Assembly (NCBI GenBank): GCA_949752745.1
Contig: OX457026.1
Location: 35,703,911-35,767,910, forward strand
Length of the DNA: 64,000 bases
Origin: Protula sp. h YS-2021
Lineage: Eukaryota > Annelida > Polychaeta > Sabellida > Serpulidae
Direction: 5' to 3'
Within the stretch, counting starts at the first letter, position 1; each line of letters begins with the position of its first letter. Under the pieces are notes generated by a model. It was not told where the DNA came from. It saw only the letters and a program-made list of their open reading frames with translations, and ran no database searches. The position numbers were made by a program, and so were the translations under genes. This document shows, piece by piece, positions 24,010-32,152 of this stretch.

Positions 24010-24921
24010 TCAATTTGGGAGTTCACAATGACAATCATTAGAAATACCGTTCAGTAGAAAGTTTTTATCCGGGTTATTGTCGCGAAGTCGTGTCCAATTA
24101 TTCCTTTTGGATGCCAGAGGGCTGGAGACTAGGCTGGCTGTTGGCGGACTTGGTGCACGTGTGTGCGTATCTTCAGGTATGGCTAGTGCAGCCTCGACGG
24201 GAGTTGAAATTTCTACAGATTTTTCTCCCTGTCGCTTTGCCGGGCCTGATACGTCGTGTTGCTGGTCCCTGGTCTGGAAAGAAGCTGCGAAGGTTACAGA
24301 CGCCCAGCAGGTAGCTGTGGTCCTCGCCCGACTGTAGGCTTCCTGAGTGAACGCGCTGTCTCTACTCGTAGTCATAGCGCATGCAGTGCCTGATGGAATA
24401 GTGCTGGCACATATCCCCAAATTTCACTGCATAAAAGTTATATCCATTGCGGGCTTCGGGTGTCTCTAACCGTCCAGAGCGGGCGAGAATCACTTTTGCC
24501 AAGTCGTTTCCTCGGGGCTGAGGCGCTAAGAGACTGGGCTGGACAGCACCAATTTCAAGTCTCCCTGGGCCGACAACACGGTTTCCTCGTTCTGCGCCCC
24601 AAGAAAGGAGATGCAAAAGTCCTGCACAAACAATGTTTTTTTTTACCTGCAGACTTACCGGTCAACCAAGGATCGTCGTCAGGCGTTGGCTTATTCTTCA
24701 AGGACTCTAGGAAGGCTGCCATGGTCGAGGTACCCACACGCGGAAGGTTTTCCAGAGACTGGTACATCCTGGTGGTCGTCGCTTGGCGCGGTGCTGTGCT
24801 AGGAGGACGCGGAACTGCTTCTTTCGCCGTCTCTCCTTCCTCTCAGCTCACAGCTGCTAGAAGCGTCTTTTGTTGTGATAATGTGAGCTTGAGTGTCTTC
24901 ATTGCGGTCCCGTTGATGTGA
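24010..24921 (-). pseudogene. Gag-like region of the DIRS-type element (broken)
   Basis: Reading frames on the minus strand include LARSGRLETPEARNGYNF, then KICRNFNSRRGCTSH.CRYAHTC, a CCCH-type cysteine-histidine finger of the kind found at the end of DIRS-type Gag. These are followed by NPDKNFLLNGI just before the RT. Similarity of the N-terminal part is weak. Overlapping plus-strand open frames in this GC-richer stretch are antisense shadows. Confidence 0.55.
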
Positions 24922-24930
24922 ACAAGACTT

Positions 24931-25395
24931 TTCACATTTAAGACGTCTTCGCGAATGAGACCCTTAACTGTTCTTGAGATCAAAAGCTTATCTTCAGCCC
25001 TTTATTATTGTTCTCCGATCCTATTATCGATCGTTTCCCGATCTATTCTTGAAAGGCAGATTTGCTGAGTGTTTATTGCTGTTATCTCGGCTGCATCGCT
25101 TGAAAATGATGGAGAATTGGGAGGGATAGGGGACCTAAATAGTGCCTAAATAAACGCAACACACCCTTTAAACAATGGGGACAAGGCGGCACGTCGTCCG
25201 CGGCGATAGGGCGTCTGCACAGTAGCCTTTAACAAGCGAGACAGGCCTTGTTTTCTACCACCCCATGGCAAAGAGTAACATATTATGTGAGGGAAACAGG
25301 GCCGTGTCAGGCCACAAAGCAAGCACGTTGCAGTGCATACACAAATAAAATACCTTTTATTTAACTGTAATGGGGTTTGTGATATCCGTTTCGAG
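24931..25395. other. Spacer between the two retroelements
   Basis: About 460 bp with no recognised gene. It may contain the 5' terminal repeat of the DIRS-type element, but I could not pair it with a matching end. Confidence 0.35.
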
Positions 25396-25399
25396 ATAA

Positions 25400-25553
25400 T
25401 AAAGTGGCTACTTACATTAGGAGGCGATTTATACAAAGTTAAGACATTCGACCATGCACATCATGTTCGGAAATCGGTTGAGGGTAACTGCACACCAGGT
25501 TGTCGGGTTGTCCTTGGATAACTATGGAGCGGCTATTTTCGCGATTCACTTCA
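25400..25553 (-). repeat. 3' LTR of the TatD-carrying gypsy element
   Basis: 154 bp. On the minus strand it runs TGAAGTGAATCGCG...GTAGCCACTTTA. It is identical to the other LTR except for one G/T difference (GGTTGAGG against GGTTTAGG on the plus strand). A GTATAAATC box lies about 30 bp before its 3' end. Confidence 0.95.
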
Positions 25554-25566
25554 ATCTCCCCAGTTT
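25554..25566 (-). promoter_or_regulatory. Polypurine tract (plus-strand primer) of the gypsy element
   Basis: On the minus strand the sequence ACTGGGGAGAT abuts the TGAAGTG start of the 3' LTR, in the place and with the purine bias expected of the second-strand primer. Confidence 0.85.
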
Positions 25567-25577
25567 TAAAAAGTTCG

Positions 25578-27587
25578 TCATATCCGAAGTGAGACCCATG
25601 CCTCACCTCGAGGGTCCAAGTAAGGCTCATGCCTCACCTGGACCAATTCGGGTTGAAGCTGGTAGAACAGACGCGCGTTACGTGACGAATGATTCAATAC
25701 CTCCGTCATTGACGTATTTAACAGCGCGGCGACTTTTGTTGCGATGAACGGTAGGTTGTACGGTGAATTTTGACATCCCGTGTCGGCTCCTTCAGGTAGC
25801 AAATGTGGTGCGTCCGTCTCTAGTAGTAACTTGGATTCGCGGAATAGGCGTCCCAAGACCAATGGCGTCTCACGTGAGATATTGGCATGCGTCACTTTTC
25901 CGGTTATTCCAAACGAGGTGTTTGGAAAGGCTTTCAGCCACTCATTCAACTCGGCGAGTCCACCAGTGAAACAATGCCTATGGATTGGTGTCCATTTTGA
26001 TAGTGTGCTTTTCATCACTTCCAAACAATCATCGCAAGCCTTGAGTCGATTCCTCAGATCACGACAGTGTATCACAACGGGTAGTCGCAAGTGTCGGATA
26101 GCTACCAATATCTTTCGTAGAGCATCCATTTGAACCTCTCGTCGCGGGCACGATGGGCGCGAATAGTCTATTCCGATCTCTCCTACTGCAATAGCACCTC
26201 TAGATTGTAACATAAATAACAAATCTTCAATCACTCCGTCATCCAATTTATTCGCTATTTTAGGATGTACACCATACGTAAATCTGAGACGAGGATCCCG
26301 CAGAAGTTGATGACGTTGACTCCCACTTGGATACTCTTCTGGATAACAGAAACTTGCTATGGCATACTCTAATCTATACCCTTTCGGACACGGAGGTCCA
26401 AGGGCCAAAATCCGGGAGAAGTCCCCATAATAACTTTGTTAACTACTATATGGTACTTGATCTAAGGATCTGTCAATGTGGAAATGTGTATCGATCATCA
26501 AAAGGGTAACAGACGAGTGAGATGATTTCATATGCACGCGATGTGGTCCAGTGTGATGAACCTCAATTTCGATTTCTTTTAATTTCTTCCCACTTGGTAG
26601 CGTAATCGGCACATCAGGCTTTCGTTTAGCCGTCTGCGAAACTCGATGCTTCGTAGACTGCAGGGCAGATGGCTGACACTTCGACTGGGAGATTAGCAGG
26701 GTTTCCATCTCTGAACCTCGCTGCTTTGCAGTACAACTTGACGCCCCATGAAAATCAATGGAGCTCAGAAAGTAAACATCCGAGTCCTGTAGATGATTGT
26801 AGATTTCACGCTGGACCTTCCAGTGTAAGACGCCAGCCACACAATTGGGTGGATCTACAGTCACAGTAGGAACTGATTTGAAACTGACGTCCCCGTCGGT
26901 CATGTAAAGCTGAAACCTGGTGAGAAATCGTTGCTCAGCAACTGTAAGGCTGTGTTGTGCATACCTATGGTGGCCCGCGACATACTGTACGAGGTCATGC
27001 ATGCTGTTGAGTTTCAAGACAGTTACCAGAATTTCTAAATATAACTTAAAATGCTTGAAATTTTCCTCAATTAGCGGATCACCATACCTCTTCGGTAGAT
27101 GCGTCAAAGCATGCACGGCCGGTTTATAAATCTTTTGCATACAGCCCACAAACTTACATCGTCTGCTTCCTTTGTTTGCTGTTCGTTGCGGTGTTTTACG
27201 GAACCGCTTCTGAACTCGTTGCTCAGAAGGCGAGGAGTCCCGAACCCCATGTTCAGAACTCGTTGCTCAGAACGTAGAGTCGTTGCGGTGTTTTACGGAA
27301 CCGCTTCTGAACTCGTTGCTCAGAAGGCGAGGAGTCCCGAACCCCATGTTCTGAACTCGTTCCTCAGAACGTAGAGTCCTCGGGTTCAGATTCCGCTCCT
27401 GAACTCGTTGCTCAGAAGGTGATGAGCTCTGAACTCGTTGCTCAGAACGTAGAGTCTTCGGGCTCAGTTTCCGCACCTGAACTCGTTGCTCAGAAGGTGA
27501 CGAGCTCTGAACTCGATGCTCAGAACGAAGAGTTGACGATGTAGATGATTTGTAGTAGCGGATGTCTCGTGATCCAAAGGTCACATT
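25578..27587 (-). CDS. Third gene of the gypsy element: SEQRVQ repeats, C2H2-like finger and TatD-family nuclease domain (interrupted)
   Basis: TatD proteins are metal-dependent DNases of the amidohydrolase fold. The metal ligands are all visible: DTHFHID (HxH, about 26.48 kb), GEIGID, VIHCRD, HCFTG and ETDAPH, plus the family motif YGVHP. Before the domain lie a repetitive region with SEQRVQ and TLRSEQRVQSSSPS units and a C-x4-C-x9-H-x3-H finger (CKFVGC...HALTH). The gene sits between integrase and the polypurine tract, where env lies in other elements, with its stop 24 bp before the 3' LTR. All pieces are in one frame. They are cut by TGA at 27267, within out-of-frame repeats, and by TAA at 26439, just after DTHFHID. 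The 5' end is uncertain: GTAAAAGT at 27658 and CTGTTTTTCCAG ending at 27588 could bound a 71-nt intron. It resembles TATDN2-type proteins of invertebrates. Confidence 0.85.
27184..27540 (-). repeat. Minisatellite inside the TatD gene
   Basis: GAACTCGTTGCTCAGAA recurs about nine times. Two adjacent 97-bp copies start at 27184 and 27281, and 78-bp units follow. The 78-bp unit keeps frame (26 codons, SEQRVQ-containing). The 97-bp unit contains an extra 14-nt piece and shifts it, which explains the TGA at 27267. Confidence 0.85.
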
Positions 27588-27741
27588 CTGGAAAAACAGG
27601 AGGTTTAGATGTACTGATTTCACAACCGGTTAATATTGTCTCTTAACTATACTTTTACCTGGACACTGCCCAAATGACATCAGACTTCTGCTAAACTGCC
27701 ATACTAACTTAACTATTGTCTACCTTGAGGAAGTTTGCTGT

Positions 27742-29157
27742 CTACTGCAAGTTGTAATCCCGTAAGTATGTCGGAGTTTTAATTTTCCTACCGCGCTTAG
27801 TTTCTGACATCTGTAACTCTGGTCCAGTAATGTTGCTGGAATCATCCGGGGTTGTGGGACTCACTTCATCCTGATCATGGGAAAATAGTCCATCTAAATG
27901 AGGATCAAATTCTTCATTCTCTGACTCAACTTCTTGTAGACTATTCGGATCTTTATTAGACAACAGAAATTTACGTCGCATTCTCTTCATCCAGAACGGA
28001 ATGTTTTTATCACTGCAGCATGTTAACCGATCGTGATGCACTACTGATGACTTCCTTCTCCCCCTTATTCGAAAAAGAATAGGTGATAGCACTTCGATTA
28101 CGAGATATGGACCTTTGTAGATTGGCTTCAATTTAGTTGTTAGACCAATTTTTGTTGCGGAATCTAGCTTATAAACCAAATCTCCCAGTTCATATTTCTT
28201 CTCACATAACTTCACATCATAGTCGCGTTTTTGACGTCGTTGACTAGCTTGTAACATTGACCTCGCAGTTGTATGAGCTTTTGTCAAACTCAGCTGAAGA
28301 TCATGAACATATTGGTCTACGTCTTTCGAAGTTAGATCCCTAAGAATTCCACTATACATTAGATCAGCTGGATGCATCACCTCGCGTCCTAGCATCATCA
28401 TATTTGGTGTGTATCCCGTATGATGATTGATAGTAGCTCTGATAGCACAGCAAAGTAACTGGAGGCTCTTGTCCCAGTTAGGCTGCCCTTGAGTCAAATA
28501 ACACCGAATCAGCTGAGTCAGTGTTCGGTTATAGCGTTCTACTTGCCCATTAGATGATGCTCGATAAGGTGTAGTTCGTTGCTTTGTAATGTGCAACAGA
28601 TGACACATGGCTTTAAAAGTTGCACCATCAAAATTCCTCCCTTGATCGGTATGGATGTAAATAGGGAATCCGAATCTTGAAAAGAATCCGTCAACTGCTG
28701 CTTTGGCGACTAATGCGGCTGTTTGGTTTGGTAAAGGTTCACACTCTATCCACTTGGTGTACTGATCCACCATAACCAGAAGGTAGACATTGCCACTAAG
28801 GCTAGGTTTAAACGGACCTAGAATGTCGATGTGAACTCGCTCCATCGGTACCCCACTATGATATGACTTTTGCACAGCTTTGGCTTTCCTGGTCGGTTTT
28901 TTGTTAAGAGTGCAGACATTGCATCTTTTTACATAATTCTTTGTGCAGGATGTCATTTGGTACCAATAAAATCGACTTTTCGCTTTCTGCACCGTTTTGG
29001 CTTGCCCCATATGCCCAGCTGTAATAGAATCGTGACAGAAGCTCAATACTTCGTCTCTTAGCGCGCATGGTACAACCAGCAAGCTTCTATTTTCAGTAGC
29101 ATCCCTCCAGGTATAATACAAAATACCATCTGTCAGTGTCAAAAGCGTTCTGTTAAC
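27742..29157 (-). CDS. Integrase part of gypsy Pol
   Basis: Ty3/gypsy integrase joins element cDNA to host DNA in the nucleus. Counted from the TTG at 29142 (466 residues), it has the H-x6-H...C-x2-C zinc domain (HDSITAGH at 37-44, CNVC at 74-77), catalytic D106 (HIDILGP), D166 (HTDQGRN) and E202 (QVERYNRT) with 59 and 35 spacing, then a GPY-type module (YKGPYLVIEV). No chromodomain is seen. The C-terminal 90 residues are acidic, then basic. It is in the same frame as the upstream RT/RNase H reading, separated by a single TAG at 29158-29160. It is therefore probably the C-terminal half of one Pol polyprotein rather than a separate gene. Confidence 0.93.
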   Translation of the reverse strand, partial: VNRTLLTLTDGILYYTWRDATENRSLLVVPCALRDEVLSFCHDSITAGHMGQAKTVQKAKSRFYWYQMTSCTKNYVKRCNVCTLNKKPTRKAKAVQKSYHSGVPMERVHIDILGPFKPSLSGNVYLLVMVDQYTKWIECEPLPNQTAALVAKAAVDGFFSRFGFPIYIHTDQGRNFDGATFKAMCHLLHITKQRTTPYRASSNGQVERYNRTLTQLIRCYLTQGQPNWDKSLQLLCCAIRATINHHTGYTPNMMMLGREVMHPADLMYSGILRDLTSKDVDQYVHDLQLSLTKAHTTARSMLQASQRRQKRDYDVKLCEKKYELGDLVYKLDSATKIGLTTKLKPIYKGPYLVIEVLSPILFRIRGRRKSSVVHHDRLTCCSDKNIPFWMKRMRRKFLLSNKDPNSLQEVESENEEFDPHLDGLFSHDQDEVSPTTPDDSSNITGPELQMSETKRGRKIKTPTYLRDYNLQ

Positions 29158-31863
29158 CTAGTAATGTTTGGTGATTTGACTGCTGGCGAAATAGGCTGCT
29201 TCACTAGGTTGCGAGTTACTTTCTAACCATTCAATCACTGGTCGTAAATCAGCATCGCTTCGTTGTGCTTCTTTCAACTGTTGGGGGTCATACTGAGGTA
29301 CCCAAGAGTCTTCAGGATTAATGAAGATGCTGCGGACAGCTAGGGGAATCACGTCGTCAACATTTTCCTCAAACCGTTCCCAATTCTCATGATGTCGACG
29401 GCAATATCTGCATCCACCACATGGTAGGGATTTTATGTCAACGCCAGCACGATAACAGTCACAAGGTTCATCACCTTGTGGTATTCGTGACAACGCATCG
29501 GCGTTTATGTGTTTTTTTCCTTGACGGTGCAATAGTACCATGTCATATTGGCTCAATTCCTTAAGCCATCTTGCGAGTTGACCATCCAACGACTTGAATC
29601 GCATCAACCAGGTTAAACTGTTGTGGTCAGTTCGGACATAAAATCGTCGCCCCAGTAGATAATGCCTATACTGACGGGTGAATCTGACTAGTTCCAGTAA
29701 CTCTTTTCTGGTTGTGCAGTATCGTCGTTGTTGTGGCGTTAGGGCATAGCTTCCAAAACTGACTGGTTTTTCTTTGCCATCTTGCACTTGAACTAATTCA
29801 GCACCAATACATTTATCTGAAGCATCACAGTCCAAGATAAAGTCGTCATCAGGGCTCGGATACGCTGGAACTTTGGTGGATATCATAGCGTCCTTAAGAG
29901 ACTCAAATGCCTCTTGCTGACTTTCTCCCCACTGGTACTTGTTGTTTCCCGTTAGCTTGTACAATTCTTCGGCTAGTGTCGCAAAATCTTTGATGAACTC
30001 CCTATGGTAATTCACGAAACCTAGAAATTGCTCCACTTCTTTTTGATTTTTTGGTACTGGCCAGTTCATGACAGCTAAAACATTTTCGGGATTGATTCGC
30101 ACGCCCGCCTTCGTAACTAGCTTTCCTAAAAATTTTACTTCAGTTCGAAAGAAGAAACACTTTTTCGGCTTCAACTTAAGATTGTATTTCCTCAAACGCT
30201 CAAACACTACTCTCAAATTAGTTAGCATGTGGTTGAAATTTTTTCCCACTACTATAACATCATCCAAGTAGACAAGTATCTCTTTCCAAGTGAGCCCCCG
30301 CAGAACTAGATTCATCACGCGTTGAAAAAAGGCTGGGGCATTTTTCAGACCGAATCCCATACGTATGTGTTCGTAAAGACCATATTTTGTGATGAAGGCT
30401 GTTTTATGACGATCCTTCTCATCTATTTCGCATTGCCAATACCCAGAAGCTAAATCAAGACGATATAGAAACTCATATCCACTAAGAGTATCGATACACT
30501 CCGAAATCAAAGGCATCCTGTATTGATCACTGTATGTTTTTGAGTTCAGGTCACGATAGTCGATACACCATCTAACTCCCCCATCCCTTTTTCGTATGAG
30601 GACGGGTGCACTTGCCCAGCTTGACACAGATGGCTGTATTACTTTACTTTCCAGCATAGACGTAAGATGCTTCTCCTCCTCGGCTTCAAAGCCAAGGGGA
30701 GTTCGACGTAGTCTATGTTGTACTGGTTGCTCATCAACGGTATTGATGGTAAACTTCAGTTCCGTAAAGTGACCTAAATCTGTATCCCCTTTAGAAAATG
30801 CATCCGAGATTTCTGTGATGAGATTTGCGAATCGTGTTGCCTGCTCTGTAGACAAATTAGAACAAGAGCGTTCAAACATTTCCTGCACATGTTCATGCAT
30901 CACGTTATTTGGATTCGTTGGCTGGTCCACTTTCACGGATTTTACATGCTTATTGATATCGTTTTCATCATCTTCACAACTTTCACGAGAATCGTATCTC
31001 ATAAAAATATCAAAGTCAATCGGTTCCGTGTTCATCCAAACATCATCGTCATGTTCCTCATCTTCAAAAACTTTGACAAATTGGCTTGCTGCTGCCACTG
31101 CTAGATCCCTTTTAACAGTAAGGAAGTTGTCACTGTCATTGATAAAACACAGAGTACAGGTTCCTTGATCATTACTTGTGAAGACCATACTAGGAATGAG
31201 TAGTTGTCCATCCATATGGTTCTCATTATATGTTGGGTATACATAGTACGCTCCGACTGTGGGTTTCTCTAAGCGATATTTAATCCGTGCTACCGTATTA
31301 GGAGGCACTACTTTTCTTTTTTCAGTGATAACACGCGCAACCCTATAGGCTTGTTCTCCATCGTGATCCCGTTTAGAAACAGCAGGTATAATTTGAATGT
31401 TCACTGTTGCTGTATTGGCTTCCAAATTAACTATTGCCTTTATATATCGGAGAAAGTCTATTCCTAATATTACGGTATCCGAAATTGGTGCAACATACAC
31501 GTTCCAGTGGTATTGACTATCACATAGCTGAATGCTAACTCTAGGTGCGAGGTACGCATGGAAAAACTGATTTTTCGCGGCCCCTTTCAATTTGAACTCC
31601 CTGCTCAACTGAAGAGGAGCTTTGAAAGAGTTGGCAAACTGTTCACTGATAACGGTTACTTCTGCAGCTGTATCCACTTTAGCAGTTGTCTTTTTATCAT
31701 TCATGCGCACCTGAACATAAAGACTGGAACTACTATTGGAAGTTTTGAAAGTTATTTCACGTATCTGTTTTGTAGTCTGTTTCTTCTTGTCCTTATCCAA
31801 TACATCCGTCTGATTTACATCAGAGGTCGGTGCTATTGACGGTCGCCCGACCTCGGTGTTGAG
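29158..31863 (-). CDS. Gypsy Pol: protease, reverse transcriptase and RNase H
   Basis: An open frame of about 900 codons with no ATG needed, since it would be entered by -1 frameshifting at the slip site ending at 31863. Numbered from the TTG at 31800, the retropepsin-like protease has VDTAAEVTVIS (D43, with DTA in place of the usual D(T/S)G) and ILGIDF at 111-116. The RT has LDLASGYWQ (448-456) and YLDD (511-514). The RNase H has D659 (CDASD), E700 (TRKELL) and D725 (RTDH), followed by HINADALSRIP. It ends at a TAG after SQITKHY, and the integrase continues in the same frame. Domain order and motifs are typical of Ty3/gypsy. Apart from that TAG the frame is intact. Confidence 0.96.
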   Translation of the reverse strand, partial: LNTEVGRPSIAPTSDVNQTDVLDKDKKKQTTKQIREITFKTSNSSSSLYVQVRMNDKKTTAKVDTAAEVTVISEQFANSFKAPLQLSREFKLKGAAKNQFFHAYLAPRVSIQLCDSQYHWNVYVAPISDTVILGIDFLRYIKAIVNLEANTATVNIQIIPAVSKRDHDGEQAYRVARVITEKRKVVPPNTVARIKYRLEKPTVGAYYVYPTYNENHMDGQLLIPSMVFTSNDQGTCTLCFINDSDNFLTVKRDLAVAAASQFVKVFEDEEHDDDVWMNTEPIDFDIFMRYDSRESCEDDENDINKHVKSVKVDQPTNPNNVMHEHVQEMFERSCSNLSTEQATRFANLITEISDAFSKGDTDLGHFTELKFTINTVDEQPVQHRLRRTPLGFEAEEEKHLTSMLESKVIQPSVSSWASAPVLIRKRDGGVRWCIDYRDLNSKTYSDQYRMPLISECIDTLSGYEFLYRLDLASGYWQCEIDEKDRHKTAFITKYGLYEHIRMGFGLKNAPAFFQRVMNLVLRGLTWKEILVYLDDVIVVGKNFNHMLTNLRVVFERLRKYNLKLKPKKCFFFRTEVKFLGKLVTKAGVRINPENVLAVMNWPVPKNQKEVEQFLGFVNYHREFIKDFATLAEELYKLTGNNKYQWGESQQEAFESLKDAMISTKVPAYPSPDDDFILDCDASDKCIGAELVQVQDGKEKPVSFGSYALTPQQRRYCTTRKELLELVRFTRQYRHYLLGRRFYVRTDHNSLTWLMRFKSLDGQLARWLKELSQYDMVLLHRQGKKHINADALSRIPQGDEPCDCYRAGVDIKSLPCGGCRYCRRHHENWERFEENVDDVIPLAVRSIFINPEDSWVPQYDPQQLKEAQRSDADLRPVIEWLESNSQPSEAAYFASSQITKHY

Positions 31864-32111
31864 TTTAAATGCTCCACATTAAACCCAACTTTCTTTTCGG
31901 TTTTTGGCTTATCCGGCGAGCGGCAATCTCGGCTCCAATGGCCAAGTCTACCGCAGTTGTTGCAGCTACCTTTTCGTGACGGACTTGGACTTCTTGCTTT
32001 ACATTCTCGGCTCCAATGTCCTGGCTGACCACAATTGTTGCAATTGCCTTTCCTGGTAGGGCTGGTACTAGGCGATCGATCCCTGACGTCTGAGATAAGA
32101 TACCAATTATG
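31833..32111 (-). CDS. Nucleocapsid zinc-knuckle frame of gypsy Gag
   Basis: This frame encodes two CCHC zinc knuckles, CNNCGQPGHWSREC and CNNCGRLGHWSRDC, preceded by an S/P/R-rich linker. Such knuckles bind the element's RNA. The frame opens after a TAG at 32112-32114 and ends at TAG 31833-31835, overlapping pol across the slip site. It is out of frame with the capsid ORF upstream: that ORF stops at 32153, then stays open in its own frame, so one stop and one frame change separate capsid from nucleocapsid in this copy. A 95-codon open frame covering the same DNA (31865-32152) is mostly the wrong frame. Confidence 0.85.
   Translation of the reverse strand, partial: HNWYLISDVRDRSPSTSPTRKGNCNNCGQPGHWSRECKARSPSPSRKGSCNNCGRLGHWSRDCRSPDKPKTEKKVGFNVEHLNSTPRSGDRQ
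31863..31869 (-). promoter_or_regulatory. Candidate -1 ribosomal frameshift site T TTA AAC
   Basis: On the minus strand the heptamer TTTAAAC is phased as CAT TTA AAC in the nucleocapsid frame. Slipping back one base continues exactly in the pol frame (CTC AAC ACC). The nucleocapsid frame stops 28 nt further on. Heptamer, phase and overlap all fit the X XXY YYZ rule. Confidence 0.85.
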
Positions 32112-32152
32112 CTATCCATTTTCTCATCCATGTTTGATTGGAAGGATTTCAC

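Larger units (their letters stand above)
21775..24930 (-). mobile_element. Decayed tyrosine-recombinase (DIRS/Ngaro-type) retrotransposon
   Basis: Four domains lie in order on the minus strand: a gag-like part with a CCCH-type finger, reverse transcriptase, RNase H and a tyrosine recombinase. No DDE integrase is present. This order and the recombinase define the DIRS order of retroelements. Every part is interrupted by stops or frameshifts. A 70-bp tandem duplication (copies starting 23408 and 23478) lies inside the RT region. Terminal repeats were not located, so the ends are the limits of recognisable coding similarity. Confidence 0.85.

Noticed and set aside
24077..24921. Several plus-strand open frames of 70-150 codons
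   Set aside because: They are antisense to the DIRS-type gag/RT region, whose minus-strand readings show real domain motifs.
31865..32152. 95-codon open frame following gag
   Set aside because: It reads the zinc-knuckle DNA in the wrong frame. The CCHC knuckles lie in the neighbouring frame.
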